Origin: Nocardia acidivorans NBRC 108247
GTDB taxonomy: Bacteria > Actinomycetota > Actinomycetes > Mycobacteriales > Mycobacteriaceae
DNA length: 64,000 nucleotides
NCBI RefSeq assembly: GCF_001625085.1
Contig: NZ_BDAW01000013.1
Coordinates: forward strand, 62,001-126,000
Reading direction: 5' to 3'
In this document: positions 16,976-27,899 of the stretch, one piece after another
Numbering within the stretch: the stretch's first letter is position 1
Layout of the letters: each line of letters begins with the position of its first letter
Position numbers and translations under genes: made by a program
Notes under the pieces: generated by a model
What the model was told of the DNA's origin: nothing
Database searches by the model: none
What the model saw: only the letters and a program-made list of their open reading frames with translations

Positions 16976-18586
16976 ATGAAAACCGTTGTGGGACCGACCG
17001 ATCGGATAGTCGTGGTGGGCGCGGGCCTGTCCGGACTGGCGGCGGCACTGCACCTGGCGGGCGCGGGGCGAGCCGTGACCGTGCTGGAGCGGGCCGACCA
17101 TCCCGGCGGGCGGGTCGGGCTGTATCGCGGGGCCGATTACGAGATCGACTCCGGGGCAACGATTCTCACCGTCCCGCAGCTGATCGACGAGGCCCTGGCC
17201 GCCGTCGGGCAGACCCGCGAATCGATGGGGCTGCGAATCATCGACCTGGCCCCGGCCTATCGGGCGCGTTTCGCCGACGGCACGAGTGTCGGGGTGTACT
17301 CCGATCCGGACGAGATGACCGCCGAGATCTCCCGGGTGCGCGATACCGCTGCGGGACAACGGTATCGGCGACTGCGCGGCTGGTTGCGCGGGGTCTACGA
17401 ATCCGAGTTCGAACACTTCATGGACACCAATTTCGATTCACCGCTGGATATGGTGCGCTACCCGGAGAAACGATCCGCACTGCTGAAACTGGTGCGGCTG
17501 GGTGCGTTCGGACGGCTCGGGCATCGGGTCCGCGGGCTCATGGGCGACGATCAGCTCGCCCGGCTCTTCAGCTTCCAGTCCCTGTTCGCGGGCACGGCCC
17601 CGAATCAGGCCCTCGCGGTGTACGGCGCGATCCCCTATATGGACACCTGCCTCGGGGTCTCGTACCCGCAGGGCGGTATGCGCGCGATCGCCGACGCCCT
17701 CGCCCGCGCCTTCACCGAAGCGGGCGGCATCCTGGAATTGCGGACCGAGGTCATCGGAGTCGACTACGCCGGTCGCCGCGCCACCGCCGTGCGCACCGCC
17801 GACGGCCGCACCCTGTCCTGCGACGCCCTGGTCGTCACCGCCGATATCGGGTCGCTGCACACCTTCGGCCTGCGCCGCCGCCGACTGCGGGCCTCCCCCT
17901 CGGCGGTGGTCGCCCACGGCACCATCCCCGCGCACATTGCCGCGGAATGGCCGGTTCAGGCGCATCACACCATCGATTTCGGCCGCGAATGGGATCGCAC
18001 CTTCACCGAGATCGCGGCCCGCAAGGGGCACGGCAAACTCATGGGCGACCCCTCGCTACTGCTCACCCGCCCGGCGCTCACCGATCCGAACCTGTACCTC
18101 GAGCGCGCCGAACAGCGCATCGACGCCACCGGTCACCTGAACGACACCACCCGCTACGAACCACTGTCGCTGCTCGCCCCCTGCCCCAACCTCGATGCCG
18201 CGCCGCTGGATTGGGCCCACCTGTCCCCCTACTATCTGCGCGAACTCCTGCAAACCCTGGAAACGCGCGGCTATCAGGGCATTTCGGAGCACTTCCGCAT
18301 CGATGTCGTGGACACCCCGCAGACCTGGAAGGACCGCGGCATGCTCGCGGGCACACCGTTCTCCGCCGCACATCTGTTCCGGCAGACCGGCCCCTTCCGC
18401 ACCCGGAATCTGGTGCCCGGGCGGGACAATGTCGTACTCGCGGGTTCGGGTACGGTTCCCGGCGTCGGCGTGCCCACCGTGCTGCTGTCCGGCAAACTCG
18501 CCGCGACCCGCATCACGGGTGATCTCCGACATGCCCGGGCCGGATCCTCCCCCGCCCGGGCGGTAGCACCGGCGCACAAGCACTAG
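16976..18586 (+). CDS. crtI: Phytoene desaturase
   Basis: FAD-dependent CrtI that introduces double bases into phytoene to give lycopene-type carotenoids. 536 aa. The FAD motif RIVVVGAGLSGLAAALHLA and GGRVG follow the start; YPQGGMRAIADALA and the C-terminal VVLAGSGTVPGVGVPTVLLSG motif are the expected CrtI signatures. The ATG is preceded by AAGGGAACAGGT. It lies 61 bases after the GGPP synthase gene and 66 bases before mptA on the same strand, consistent with one transcript. The last ~15 residues are an Ala/Pro-rich tail. Confidence 0.93.
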   Translation: MKTVVGPTDRIVVVGAGLSGLAAALHLAGAGRAVTVLERADHPGGRVGLYRGADYEIDSGATILTVPQLIDEALAAVGQTRESMGLRIIDLAPAYRARFADGTSVGVYSDPDEMTAEISRVRDTAAGQRYRRLRGWLRGVYESEFEHFMDTNFDSPLDMVRYPEKRSALLKLVRLGAFGRLGHRVRGLMGDDQLARLFSFQSLFAGTAPNQALAVYGAIPYMDTCLGVSYPQGGMRAIADALARAFTEAGGILELRTEVIGVDYAGRRATAVRTADGRTLSCDALVVTADIGSLHTFGLRRRRLRASPSAVVAHGTIPAHIAAEWPVQAHHTIDFGREWDRTFTEIAARKGHGKLMGDPSLLLTRPALTDPNLYLERAEQRIDATGHLNDTTRYEPLSLLAPCPNLDAAPLDWAHLSPYYLRELLQTLETRGYQGISEHFRIDVVDTPQTWKDRGMLAGTPFSAAHLFRQTGPFRTRNLVPGRDNVVLAGSGTVPGVGVPTVLLSGKLAATRITGDLRHARAGSSPARAVAPAHKH

Positions 18587-18652
18587 ACTGACCGGCGTCC
18601 TGAATCCACGCGCGGCCGCCGCCGCTGACCTTTCCGGGGGGAACGACCACCG

Positions 18653-20260
18653 ATGCCGACCCCCGATATGGACATCACCATCACGACCCTCGACCCGAAG
18701 CCCCTGGTAGCCGCCGACTCCGAGTCGCATCGCTGGATGCGGAACTGGGCCGATTTCGCCCGCAGCCCGGAGGGCAAGGCCGCACTGCTGGGCTTCTTCG
18801 GCGCACTCATGATCACCTTCGGCGGCTTCGGCGCCGGCAGTGTGCGCCGCAGCGATCCGCTGCTGGAGGCCGCGCATCTGTCCTGGCTGCGCTTCGGGCA
18901 CGGGTACGCGCTGTCGACGGTGTTCGTATGGATCGGCGTGCTGGCCATGATCACCGCGTGGGTGCGGCTCGGGCGCGCGACGCTGGGCACCGTCCCCGGC
19001 GCGCGGGTGACGCTGAACGAACTGCGCGCCATCGTCGGAATCTGGATCTTCCCACTGCTGTTCGCGGTGCCGATGTTCTCCCGCGACGCCTACTCGTATC
19101 TGGCGCAGGGTGCGCTGCTGCGCGACGGATTCAATCCGTACCAGGTCGGGCCGGTGGTGAATCCCGGTGTGCTGCTGGACAATGTGAGCCCGGTGTGGAC
19201 GACCACCACCGCGCCCTACGGACCGATTTTCCTGCTGCTGGCACGCGGTATCACCTCCATCACCGGCGACAATGTGGTGGCGGGGACCATCGCGCTGCGC
19301 CTGGTCATGCTGCCCGGTCTCGCGCTGATGATGTGGGCGGTACCGCATCTCACCAAACACCTCGGTGGTCGCCCGACCACCGCGCTGTGGCTGGCGGTGC
19401 TCAATCCGCTGGTGCTGATCCATCTCATCGGCGGCGTGCACAACGAGATGCTCATGGTCGGCCTGATGGCCGCGGGTATCGCGCTGGTGCTCGAACACCA
19501 TCATGTGGCCGGAATCGTGGTGGTGGCCATCGGTGTCGGGGTGAAGGCGACCGCGGGTATCGCGCTGCCGTTCCTGGTGTGGATCTGGATGGTGCACGAA
19601 CGCGAGCGCCGCGCCGCCCAGGGCGAAGGTGAATTACCGCATCCCGCTTTGATGTTCGCCAAGATCGCCGGACTCGGCGTGGCGGTGTTCGGGGTGGTCT
19701 TCGCTGCCGCCTCCGCGCTCGCCGATGTCGGCATCGGCTGGCTGACCGCGCTGTCCGGCTCGAAGAAGATCATCAATTGGCTGTCGCTGCCGACCATCAT
19801 GGCGCATATGACCACCTGGGTGACGCCGCTGCGGATGGAGTCGGTGCTGTCGGTGACGCGCTTCCTCTGCGCGCTCGCGCTGGTCGTGATTCTGGTGTGG
19901 GCGTGGTGGCGCTTCCGGCATACCGAGAAGGAAGCGGTCTTCGGTATCACCGTGGCCTTCGTGGCGATCGTGATCCTGTCGCCCGCCGCGCTGCCCTGGT
20001 ACTACTCGTGGCCGCTGGCGCTGGCCGCCGGATTCGCGCTGTCCACCACCACATTGCAGGTACTGGTCGGGTTGTGCACCTGGCTCATGCTGGTCTTCCA
20101 GCCCGACGGGTCGATCGGGCTGTACAGCTTCTGGCATGTGGCGCTGGCGACCTTCGCGGCCGTGGTCGCGGCGGTCTCGCTGCGCACCGTCGACCCCCTC
20201 AAGCTGAGCGCGCATACACATCATCCGGCGACCGTGAGCCCGCCACCCACCCCGGCATGA
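18653..20260 (+). CDS. mptA: Alpha-(1->6)-mannopyranosyltransferase A
   Basis: GT-C membrane glycosyltransferase that extends the alpha-1,6-mannan core of lipomannan/lipoarabinomannan from a polyprenyl-phosphate mannose donor. 535 aa with about 12 hydrophobic helices. The first extracytoplasmic loop has FSRDAYSYLAQG, the acidic motif used for catalysis in this superfamily. The start has GGGGGGAA nine bases upstream. By synteny it equals Rv2174. It lies inside the carotenoid cluster: 66 bases after crtI, and its TGA overlaps the crtB ATG. The C-terminus ends in a Pro-rich tail. The mptA versus mptB naming is from gene order. Confidence 0.9.
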   Translation: MPTPDMDITITTLDPKPLVAADSESHRWMRNWADFARSPEGKAALLGFFGALMITFGGFGAGSVRRSDPLLEAAHLSWLRFGHGYALSTVFVWIGVLAMITAWVRLGRATLGTVPGARVTLNELRAIVGIWIFPLLFAVPMFSRDAYSYLAQGALLRDGFNPYQVGPVVNPGVLLDNVSPVWTTTTAPYGPIFLLLARGITSITGDNVVAGTIALRLVMLPGLALMMWAVPHLTKHLGGRPTTALWLAVLNPLVLIHLIGGVHNEMLMVGLMAAGIALVLEHHHVAGIVVVAIGVGVKATAGIALPFLVWIWMVHERERRAAQGEGELPHPALMFAKIAGLGVAVFGVVFAAASALADVGIGWLTALSGSKKIINWLSLPTIMAHMTTWVTPLRMESVLSVTRFLCALALVVILVWAWWRFRHTEKEAVFGITVAFVAIVILSPAALPWYYSWPLALAAGFALSTTTLQVLVGLCTWLMLVFQPDGSIGLYSFWHVALATFAAVVAAVSLRTVDPLKLSAHTHHPATVSPPPTPA

Positions 20261-21168
20261 CCTCGCCGGAACTCGCACGCGCCTATCGGGATTGCCGCCG
20301 GATCGCCGCCGAACACGGGCGCACCTACTTCCTGGCGACCCGGCTGCTGGAGCCGGAGCGCAGACCGGCCGTACACGCGCTGTACGCGTTCGCGCGCCGG
20401 GTGGACGACATTGTCGACGGCGCTGCGGCCGCGACCCGGCCGCAGGACTCCGCGGCGCGACTGGACCACATCGAGAACGACCTGCGCGGGCGACTCGCGC
20501 ACGCCCCCGGCACCGCCGCCGACGACCGGACACTGCTCGCGGTCTCCGATACGATCCTGCGGTATTCCATTGCGCCCGAACACTTCTGGGTGTTCCTGGA
20601 CTCCATGCGGATGGACATCCCGGGTGCACCGCAGTACCGCGACCGCTACCCCAGCATGGACGCCCTGCGCGACTACATGCGCGGCTCGGCCGCCGCCATC
20701 GGCCTGCAAATGCTGCCCATCCTGGGCACGGTGGTCCCGCTGGCCGAGGCCGAACCCGCCGCGGCCGCACTCGGCGAAGCCTTCCAGCTCACCAATTTCC
20801 TGCGCGATATCGCCGAAGACCTGGACCGCGGCCGCGTCTACCTCCCCGCCGATGAACTCTCCGCCTTCGGCGTCGACGACGACCTGCTGAAACACTGCCG
20901 CGACACCGGCCGCACCGACCCCCGGGTCCGCCGCGCCCTGGCCCACCTCATTGCCGTCAACCGCGGCATCTACCGCCGCGCCACCCCCGGCATCGACCTG
21001 CTCACCCCCCGCGTCCGCCCCGCCATCCGCACCGCCGCGACCCTCTACAGCGCCATCCTCGAAGAGATAGAACGCACCGACTACGCGGTCTTCACCCGCC
21101 GCGCCACCGTCCCCCGGCACCGCCGACTACGCGTCGCCGCAAGGGAATTCGCCGCGGACCTGCGGTAG
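20257..21168 (+). CDS. crtB: Phytoene synthase
   Basis: Squalene/phytoene synthase family member, 303 aa, joining two GGPP to phytoene. Both Asp-rich signatures are present: YAFARRVDDIVDG near residue 50 and QLTNFLRDIAEDLDRGRVYLP near residue 180, together with YMRGSAAAIGLQM. The ATG overlaps the mptA stop (ATGA), so translation is probably coupled to the mannosyltransferase. With the GGPP synthase and CrtI upstream it supplies the lycopene backbone. No lycopene cyclase is in the window. Confidence 0.94.
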   Translation: MTSPELARAYRDCRRIAAEHGRTYFLATRLLEPERRPAVHALYAFARRVDDIVDGAAAATRPQDSAARLDHIENDLRGRLAHAPGTAADDRTLLAVSDTILRYSIAPEHFWVFLDSMRMDIPGAPQYRDRYPSMDALRDYMRGSAAAIGLQMLPILGTVVPLAEAEPAAAALGEAFQLTNFLRDIAEDLDRGRVYLPADELSAFGVDDDLLKHCRDTGRTDPRVRRALAHLIAVNRGIYRRATPGIDLLTPRVRPAIRTAATLYSAILEEIERTDYAVFTRRATVPRHRRLRVAAREFAADLR

Positions 21169-21200
21169 CCGGGACGGCATCGCGCTTGTTCCGTGCCCGA

Positions 21201-21217
21201 TGTCCGCGCACCGGACA
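21201..21217. terminator. Hairpin between convergent crtB and the Rv2175c-like gene
   Basis: TGTCCG-CGCAC-CGGACA, flanked by TTCCGTG and CACGGAA, which may lengthen the stem with a bulge. It lies midway between the two convergent stops. No T-run follows. Confidence 0.4.
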
Positions 21218-21235
21218 CGGAAGGCTATTCGCGGG

Positions 21236-21604
21236 TCAGAACGGGTCGGCGGCGGCGCGGCGGATGACCTCGCGGGCCAGGTCGCCGTGCAGGGCGTCGA
21301 TGGGGCGGCCCGGGAGGGAGTCGTCCTCGGTGTAGATCCACTCGAGGATTTCCTCGTTGGTGTACTTGCCGTCGCGCATGACGGTGATCAGGCCGGTGAG
21401 ATGCTTGGCGATCTGCCCTTCGGAGTCGAAGAACTCCTTCGGGACGCCGATAACACCGTCGCGGCGGACCGCGATCAGCTGATGTTCGCGCAGCATCTGG
21501 TGCACCCGGGTCACGGACATACCGAGCAACTCCGCCACATCGGGCAGGGGAAGCACGGTGACCGAATCCGGCAGGACATCATCGCTGTAGGGGATGGCAC
21601 TCAC
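21236..21604 (-). CDS. Rv2175c-like winged helix DNA-binding protein
   Basis: Small DNA-binding protein of 122 aa. The helix-turn-helix is visible in LPDVAELLGMSVTRVHQMLREHQLIAVRRDG, followed by a helical C-terminal region. In M. tuberculosis, Rv2175c is phosphorylated by PknL, and phosphorylation of a threonine near its N-terminus blocks DNA binding. The same divergent pairing with pknL is seen here. The start is set at the GTG at 21604 (VSAIPYSDDVLP); the frame is open to 21664. A threonine in the DSVTVLPLP stretch is a candidate phosphosite (inference). Confidence 0.88.
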   Translation of the reverse strand: MSAIPYSDDVLPDSVTVLPLPDVAELLGMSVTRVHQMLREHQLIAVRRDGVIGVPKEFFDSEGQIAKHLTGLITVMRDGKYTNEEILEWIYTEDDSLPGRPIDALHGDLAREVIRRAAADPF

Positions 21605-21710
21605 GGGTACAACGGTAGTCGGTCGCGCCGCGTCCGCCGCATCACACCCCGACCCGACTACCATCGGGTCACAGTCGCGCAGGGCGGCTGGGAAATCGGA
21701 AGGGTTGCAG

Positions 21711-23714
21711 TTGATCGGCCAGATGCTGGAAGGGCGCTACCGCATCGACGCGCCGATCGCGCGCGGCGGTATGTCCACGGTGTTCCGGGGGGTGGACACC
21801 CGTTTGGACCGACCGGTCGCCATCAAGGTGATGGACCCCAAGTTCGCCAACGACCCACAATTCCTCGCCCGCTTCGAACTCGAGGCCCGCGCGGTCGCCA
21901 AGCTCAAGCATCCCGGACTGGTCGCGGTCTACGACCAAGGCGTGGACGGCGATCACCCATTCCTGATCATGGAGTTGGTCGAGGGCGGCACCCTGCGCGA
22001 ACTGCTGCGCGAACGCGGACCCATGCCGCCGCACGCGGTGCGCGCCGTCGCCGAACCCGTGCTCGCCGCCATCGGCGTGGCACACGCGGCCGGACTGGTG
22101 CACCGCGATATCAAACCCGAGAACGTGCTCATCTCCGACTCGGGCGAGGTCAAGATCGCCGACTTCGGATTGGTGCGCGCGGTCGCGGCGGCGAGCATCA
22201 CCTCCGACAGCGTGATTCTGGGCACCGCCGCGTACCTCTCCCCGGAACAGGTCACCAGCGGTAGCGCCGATGCGCGCAGCGATGTGTACTCGGCGGGCAT
22301 CCTCATCTTCGAAATGCTCACCGGGCGAACCCCGTTCAACGGCGACACCTCCATCTCCATCGCCCTGCAACGCGTGGACAAGGATGTGCCGAGCCCGAGC
22401 CGGCTCATCGCCGGCGTCCCGCCCGCATTCGACGAGCTGGTCGCGCACGCCACCGCGCGCGAACCCTCGCATCGATTCGGCGATGCCACCGAAATGGCGC
22501 GTGAGCTACGCCGGATTGCCCGGGATTTGCAGCTACCGGATTACCGGGTCCCCTCCCCGACCGAATCGGCCGAACATCTCAGCGCCCGCTATCGCGTCGG
22601 CCAGGCCGCGCCCGCGCGCCCGGCCCCGCGCACCCCCGAGCCCGTGCGGCACGCGCCCTACGCGGCCGCCGATGTCACCACGCGCATACCGGCCGATCCG
22701 CCGACCATGCACGTGCCCCCGCATCAGCAGACCCGGGTCATGACCGCCGCCAGGGAGATTCCGCCGGATTACGCCCCGCCCACCCGGCAGGAGCCGCGTC
22801 AACCCGATCGCGGACATCGCTCCGACCTCATCGAGGATCGCGGTAAATCCCGGCGAACCGTCATCATCTGGCTCAGCATCGTGGTCGCCCTGGCCCTGCT
22901 GCTCGGTATCGGCGGCTGGTGGCTGGGCGTCGGCAGATATTCGGCGGTGCCCTCCATCGCCGGACTCGACACCCAGCGCGCCATCTCCACCCTCCAGGAC
23001 GCGGGCTTCGACACCGAGACCAGACAGAAGGCCTCGGACATCATTCCGGTGGGCAATGTGGTCGGCACCGATCCGGCCGCCGGAACCAAGATCATCAAGG
23101 GTTCCACGGTCGCGGTCCTGGTCTCCAGCGGTAAACCGAAGGTCCCGGACGTCACCCCCGGACAGGATGTCGGCAGCGTGACCAAGGCGATCAAGGACGC
23201 GGGCCTGACACCGGTCGACTCGGGCGAGATCGGCAGCACCGCCCCCAAAGGCACACTCGCCAAGGTGGATCCGGGCCCCGGAACCGTACTCCCCGCGGGC
23301 GGCAGCGTGAAGGTGTACCGCAGCAAGGGATCCGCGCCGATCAAGATGCCGGATCTGAGCGGTAAGACCGAGGACGAGGCCAAGGGCATTCTGCAGAAGG
23401 CCGGAATCACGGTGCGCGACACCAGGACCCAGTACGACGCCAAGGTCAAGGCCGGTCAGGTCATCGCCACCGATCCGGTCGCCGGAACGATGGTCGAGAC
23501 CGGCGACGGGGTCACCCTCATCGTCAACAACGCCGTCGAGGTGCCCAGCGTACTGGGCTCCAATGTCGCCGCGGCCCGCGCCAAACTCGAAGCCCTGGGC
23601 CTCAAAGTGACTGTGCGCCAACTGGCCTCGAACGAGAGCTCGCTCGTCATCTCACAGAGCACGCTGGGCAATATCGAATCCGGCTCCACCGTCACCCTGG
23701 TGGCCATCCCCTGA
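21711..23714 (+). CDS. pknL: Serine/threonine protein kinase PknL with four PASTA domains
   Basis: Transmembrane Hanks-type kinase. Gly loop IARGGMSTVF, Lys in VAIKVMD, catalytic VHRDIKPENVLI (about residue 131), ADFGLV and an activation loop with SITSDSVILGTAAYLSPEQ. A Pro-rich juxtamembrane linker leads to one transmembrane helix (about residues 385-405), then four extracellular PASTA repeats. PASTA domains bind muropeptides or lipid II in other kinases. The TTG at 21711 is six bases after GGAAGGG; ATG 21723 is an alternative. M. tuberculosis PknL lacks PASTA repeats, so this version can sense the wall directly (inference). Divergent from its likely substrate gene. Confidence 0.92.
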   Translation: MIGQMLEGRYRIDAPIARGGMSTVFRGVDTRLDRPVAIKVMDPKFANDPQFLARFELEARAVAKLKHPGLVAVYDQGVDGDHPFLIMELVEGGTLRELLRERGPMPPHAVRAVAEPVLAAIGVAHAAGLVHRDIKPENVLISDSGEVKIADFGLVRAVAAASITSDSVILGTAAYLSPEQVTSGSADARSDVYSAGILIFEMLTGRTPFNGDTSISIALQRVDKDVPSPSRLIAGVPPAFDELVAHATAREPSHRFGDATEMARELRRIARDLQLPDYRVPSPTESAEHLSARYRVGQAAPARPAPRTPEPVRHAPYAAADVTTRIPADPPTMHVPPHQQTRVMTAAREIPPDYAPPTRQEPRQPDRGHRSDLIEDRGKSRRTVIIWLSIVVALALLLGIGGWWLGVGRYSAVPSIAGLDTQRAISTLQDAGFDTETRQKASDIIPVGNVVGTDPAAGTKIIKGSTVAVLVSSGKPKVPDVTPGQDVGSVTKAIKDAGLTPVDSGEIGSTAPKGTLAKVDPGPGTVLPAGGSVKVYRSKGSAPIKMPDLSGKTEDEAKGILQKAGITVRDTRTQYDAKVKAGQVIATDPVAGTMVETGDGVTLIVNNAVEVPSVLGSNVAAARAKLEALGLKVTVRQLASNESSLVISQSTLGNIESGSTVTLVAIP

Positions 23715-23742
23715 CCTCCGGTCATCCCAGCCGAGCCTCCCC

Positions 23743-23777
23743 GTCATCCCGGCATGCTTGTGGCCGGTATCCACCCC
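23743..23777 (+). repeat. Dispersed intergenic repeat copy
   Basis: GTCATCCCGGCATGCTT followed by GTGGCCGGTATCCACC, downstream of pknL. About 27 of 33 bases agree with the copy at 13205-13241 in inverted orientation. The CCCGGC..GCCGG arms make it REP-like. Confidence 0.7.
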
Positions 23778-23786
23778 CTGTAGGAC

Positions 23787-23822
23787 GAATGCGGCCCGAT
23801 CCACCAGGATCGGGCCGCATTC
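23787..23822. terminator. Bidirectional terminator between pknL and aroG
   Basis: Perfect 15-base arms GAATGCGGCCCGATC / GATCGGGCCGCATTC with loop CACCAG, between the convergent stops of pknL and the DAHP synthase gene. No long T-run, as usual for high-GC actinobacteria. Confidence 0.8.
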
Positions 23823-23851
23823 CTATCTCCTTGTGCGCCTGAGCGATTCGC

Positions 23852-25950
<2,099 letters not shown>

Positions 25951-25957
25951 TATGGCT

Positions 25958-25986
25958 CGGGCCCCGAGAGTCGCTCTCGGGGCCCG
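25958..25986. terminator. Strong hairpin between exoribonuclease AS and the acyltransferase
   Basis: CGGGCCCCGAGAG - TCG - CTCTCGGGGCCCG, a perfect 13-base stem between convergent genes, starting eight bases after the exoribonuclease stop. Confidence 0.8.
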
Positions 25987-26004
25987 GGTTTGGCTGAGGT
26001 GGAC

Positions 26005-26730
26005 TCAGCCCGCCATGGTCTGGGGGATGCGGTCGGCATCGGGGCGGGTGCCCGAGGGGACGCCCTTCTTGAGCGAGGCTGCGTAGACGTCCACGTACTC
26101 CTGATTGCTCATACGCATCAGTTCGTACATGATCTCGTCGGTGACGGCGCGCTCGACGAAGCGGTTACCACCCATGCCCTCGTACCGCGAGAAGTCGATG
26201 GGCTTACCGAATTTCACGGTGACCTTGCGCGGACGCCAGCGGAAAGGTCCGGGCGGGCAGACCTCGTCGGTGCCGATCAGCGCGACCGGAATGACCGGGA
26301 CACCGGTCTCGAGGGCCAGGCGGGCGACACCGGTCTTGCCCTTGTAGAGGCGACCGTCCGGGGAGCGGGTGCCCTCGGGGTACAGGCCCACCAGTCGGCC
26401 CTCGTTCAGCAGCTTGCGCGCGGAGTCGAGGGCGCCCTCGGCGGCGGTGCCGCTGGAGCGGTCGATCGGGTACTGGCCCGCACCGGAGAAGAAGAACTTC
26501 TGCAGGCGGCCTTTGAAACCCGGGGTGGTGAAGTACTCGGCCTTGGCCAGGTAGGTGATGCGACGCGGGCTCGCGAGGGGGGTGAACAGCCAGTCGGTGA
26601 ACGACAGGTGGTTACCCGCCAGAATCGCGGCGCCATCGGCGGGGATGTTCTCCACGCCTTCGACTTTGGGCCGGTTGATGAGCTGGATGAACGGTCCCAC
26701 CAAGACGAACTTCAGCAGCCAGTAGAACAT
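26005..26730 (-). CDS. 1-acyl-sn-glycerol-3-phosphate acyltransferase (PlsC family)
   Basis: Membrane-associated acyltransferase, 241 aa, Rv2182c-like by order. It uses acyl-CoA or acyl-ACP to acylate lysophosphatidic acid or a related lipid. Motif I is NHLSFTDWLF (H-x4-D), motif II lies near AEYFTTPGFKGRLQKFFF and motif III is PEGTRSPDGRLYKGK. A hydrophobic N-terminus (FYWLLKFVLVGPFIQL) anchors it. The ATG has AAAGGA upstream. It is the last gene of the minus-strand set starting with the SRPBCC genes, 164 bases after the ROK kinase. The exact acyl acceptor is not deducible. Confidence 0.9.
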   Translation of the reverse strand: MFYWLLKFVLVGPFIQLINRPKVEGVENIPADGAAILAGNHLSFTDWLFTPLASPRRITYLAKAEYFTTPGFKGRLQKFFFSGAGQYPIDRSSGTAAEGALDSARKLLNEGRLVGLYPEGTRSPDGRLYKGKTGVARLALETGVPVIPVALIGTDEVCPPGPFRWRPRKVTVKFGKPIDFSRYEGMGGNRFVERAVTDEIMYELMRMSNQEYVDVYAASLKKGVPSGTRPDADRIPQTMAG

Positions 26731-26894
26731 TGCGTCCTTTCCCCTGTTTCGATACCCGGGACCGGCCTCGTTGCGGGCACCACACTCTCTTCGCCACCCT
26801 ACCGCTGAGACCTGGCGGTGACCAACCGCCCACTGTCTGATGTGTCCGGTTCACCCAGGTTTTACGTCAAGGGTCGGCGATCCGCCCCGGCGTG

Positions 26895-27899
26895 TCAGCG
26901 CCCGGCCGGACCCGCCGGGACCGCATCACGCTGCGCCTCGAGCGCCGCGCGCGCGAGTTCGGCCGCACCGATCATGCCCGCGGCCTCCCCGAGCTGGGCG
27001 GTGCGGATCCGGGCCAGCCGGCGATGCCGGGCGCCGGTGATGGACCCCGCGTAATGCTCGCGCGCATCGTCCAGGAACAGCGGGGCCGAGGAGCTGACAC
27101 CACCCGCCACCACAATGAGATCCGGATCGAAGATATCGCTGACGAAGGCCAGACCCAGGCCCAGCCAGCGGGCGAAATCGGCCATCACGTCCTGCGCCAC
27201 CGGGTCACCGTCCTGCGCCGCGCCCGCCACCCGGCGACCGGTGAGCGAACCCGGATCGCGGCCGACCTCGCGCGCCCGCATGGTGGAGCGGGTCGGATCG
27301 GTGGCCAGCAGTTCCAGCGCCGTGTCCACCAGAGCCGTTCCGCTGCAATATCTTTCCCAGCAGCCGCGCTTACCGCAGGCGCAGGCGCGACCGTTCGGCA
27401 CCACCTGCAGATGCCCGAGTTCGGGTGCCACACCGTAACTTCCGCGATAGAGCCGCCCGTCGCTGAGCAGTGCGGCTCCTATCCCGGTGCCGATGGCCAC
27501 CAGCACCACATTGCGCCCGCCCGCCGCCGCGCCGAATCGGTACTCCGCCCACAGTGCCGCGTTCGCATCGTGTTCGAGCAGTACGGGCAATCCGAGTCGA
27601 TCGGTGAGCCGCCGCGCGACGGGTGCGTCCTCCCACGGCAGATGCGGCGCGAACCGCACCGTGGCCCGGTCCTCGTCCACGAATCCGGCCACGGCCAGTC
27701 CGACCGCGCCGATCGTATGGCGGCCGCACAGTTCCTTCACCACCCGCGCCAGCCCGTCTTCCAGCGACCGCGCGGACTGCGGCGTGGAGGCGGTCACGGT
27801 ATCGAGCACCTCACCGGAGCCGTCGACCACCGACGCGCGAATATTGGTGCCGCCCACATCGATTCCCACCGTCAGCGGCACCTGCCCACCGCCCCTCAT
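26895..27899 (-). CDS. ROK family glucokinase
   Basis: Cytoplasmic sugar kinase of 334 aa, most likely phosphorylating glucose. N-terminal phosphate motif GIDVGGTNIRASVVD; catalytic region LEHDANAALWAEYRFG with the base Asp; VLVAIGTGIG; the zinc-binding ROK signature CACGKRGCWERYCSG. Its ATG overlaps the stop of the Cys-motif gene (ATGA), so it is translated from the ArsA operon; GTG at 27881 is an alternative start nearer the domain. Whether ATP or polyphosphate is the donor cannot be told from the sequence. Confidence 0.9.
   Translation of the reverse strand: MRGGGQVPLTVGIDVGGTNIRASVVDGSGEVLDTVTASTPQSARSLEDGLARVVKELCGRHTIGAVGLAVAGFVDEDRATVRFAPHLPWEDAPVARRLTDRLGLPVLLEHDANAALWAEYRFGAAAGGRNVVLVAIGTGIGAALLSDGRLYRGSYGVAPELGHLQVVPNGRACACGKRGCWERYCSGTALVDTALELLATDPTRSTMRAREVGRDPGSLTGRRVAGAAQDGDPVAQDVMADFARWLGLGLAFVSDIFDPDLIVVAGGVSSSAPLFLDDAREHYAGSITGARHRRLARIRTAQLGEAAGMIGAAELARAALEAQRDAVPAGPAGR

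Noticed and set aside
18056..19597. A 513-codon minus-strand frame opposite crtI and mptA
   Set aside because: Low-complexity His/Gln/Arg-rich shadow of two genes with full family signatures on the plus strand.
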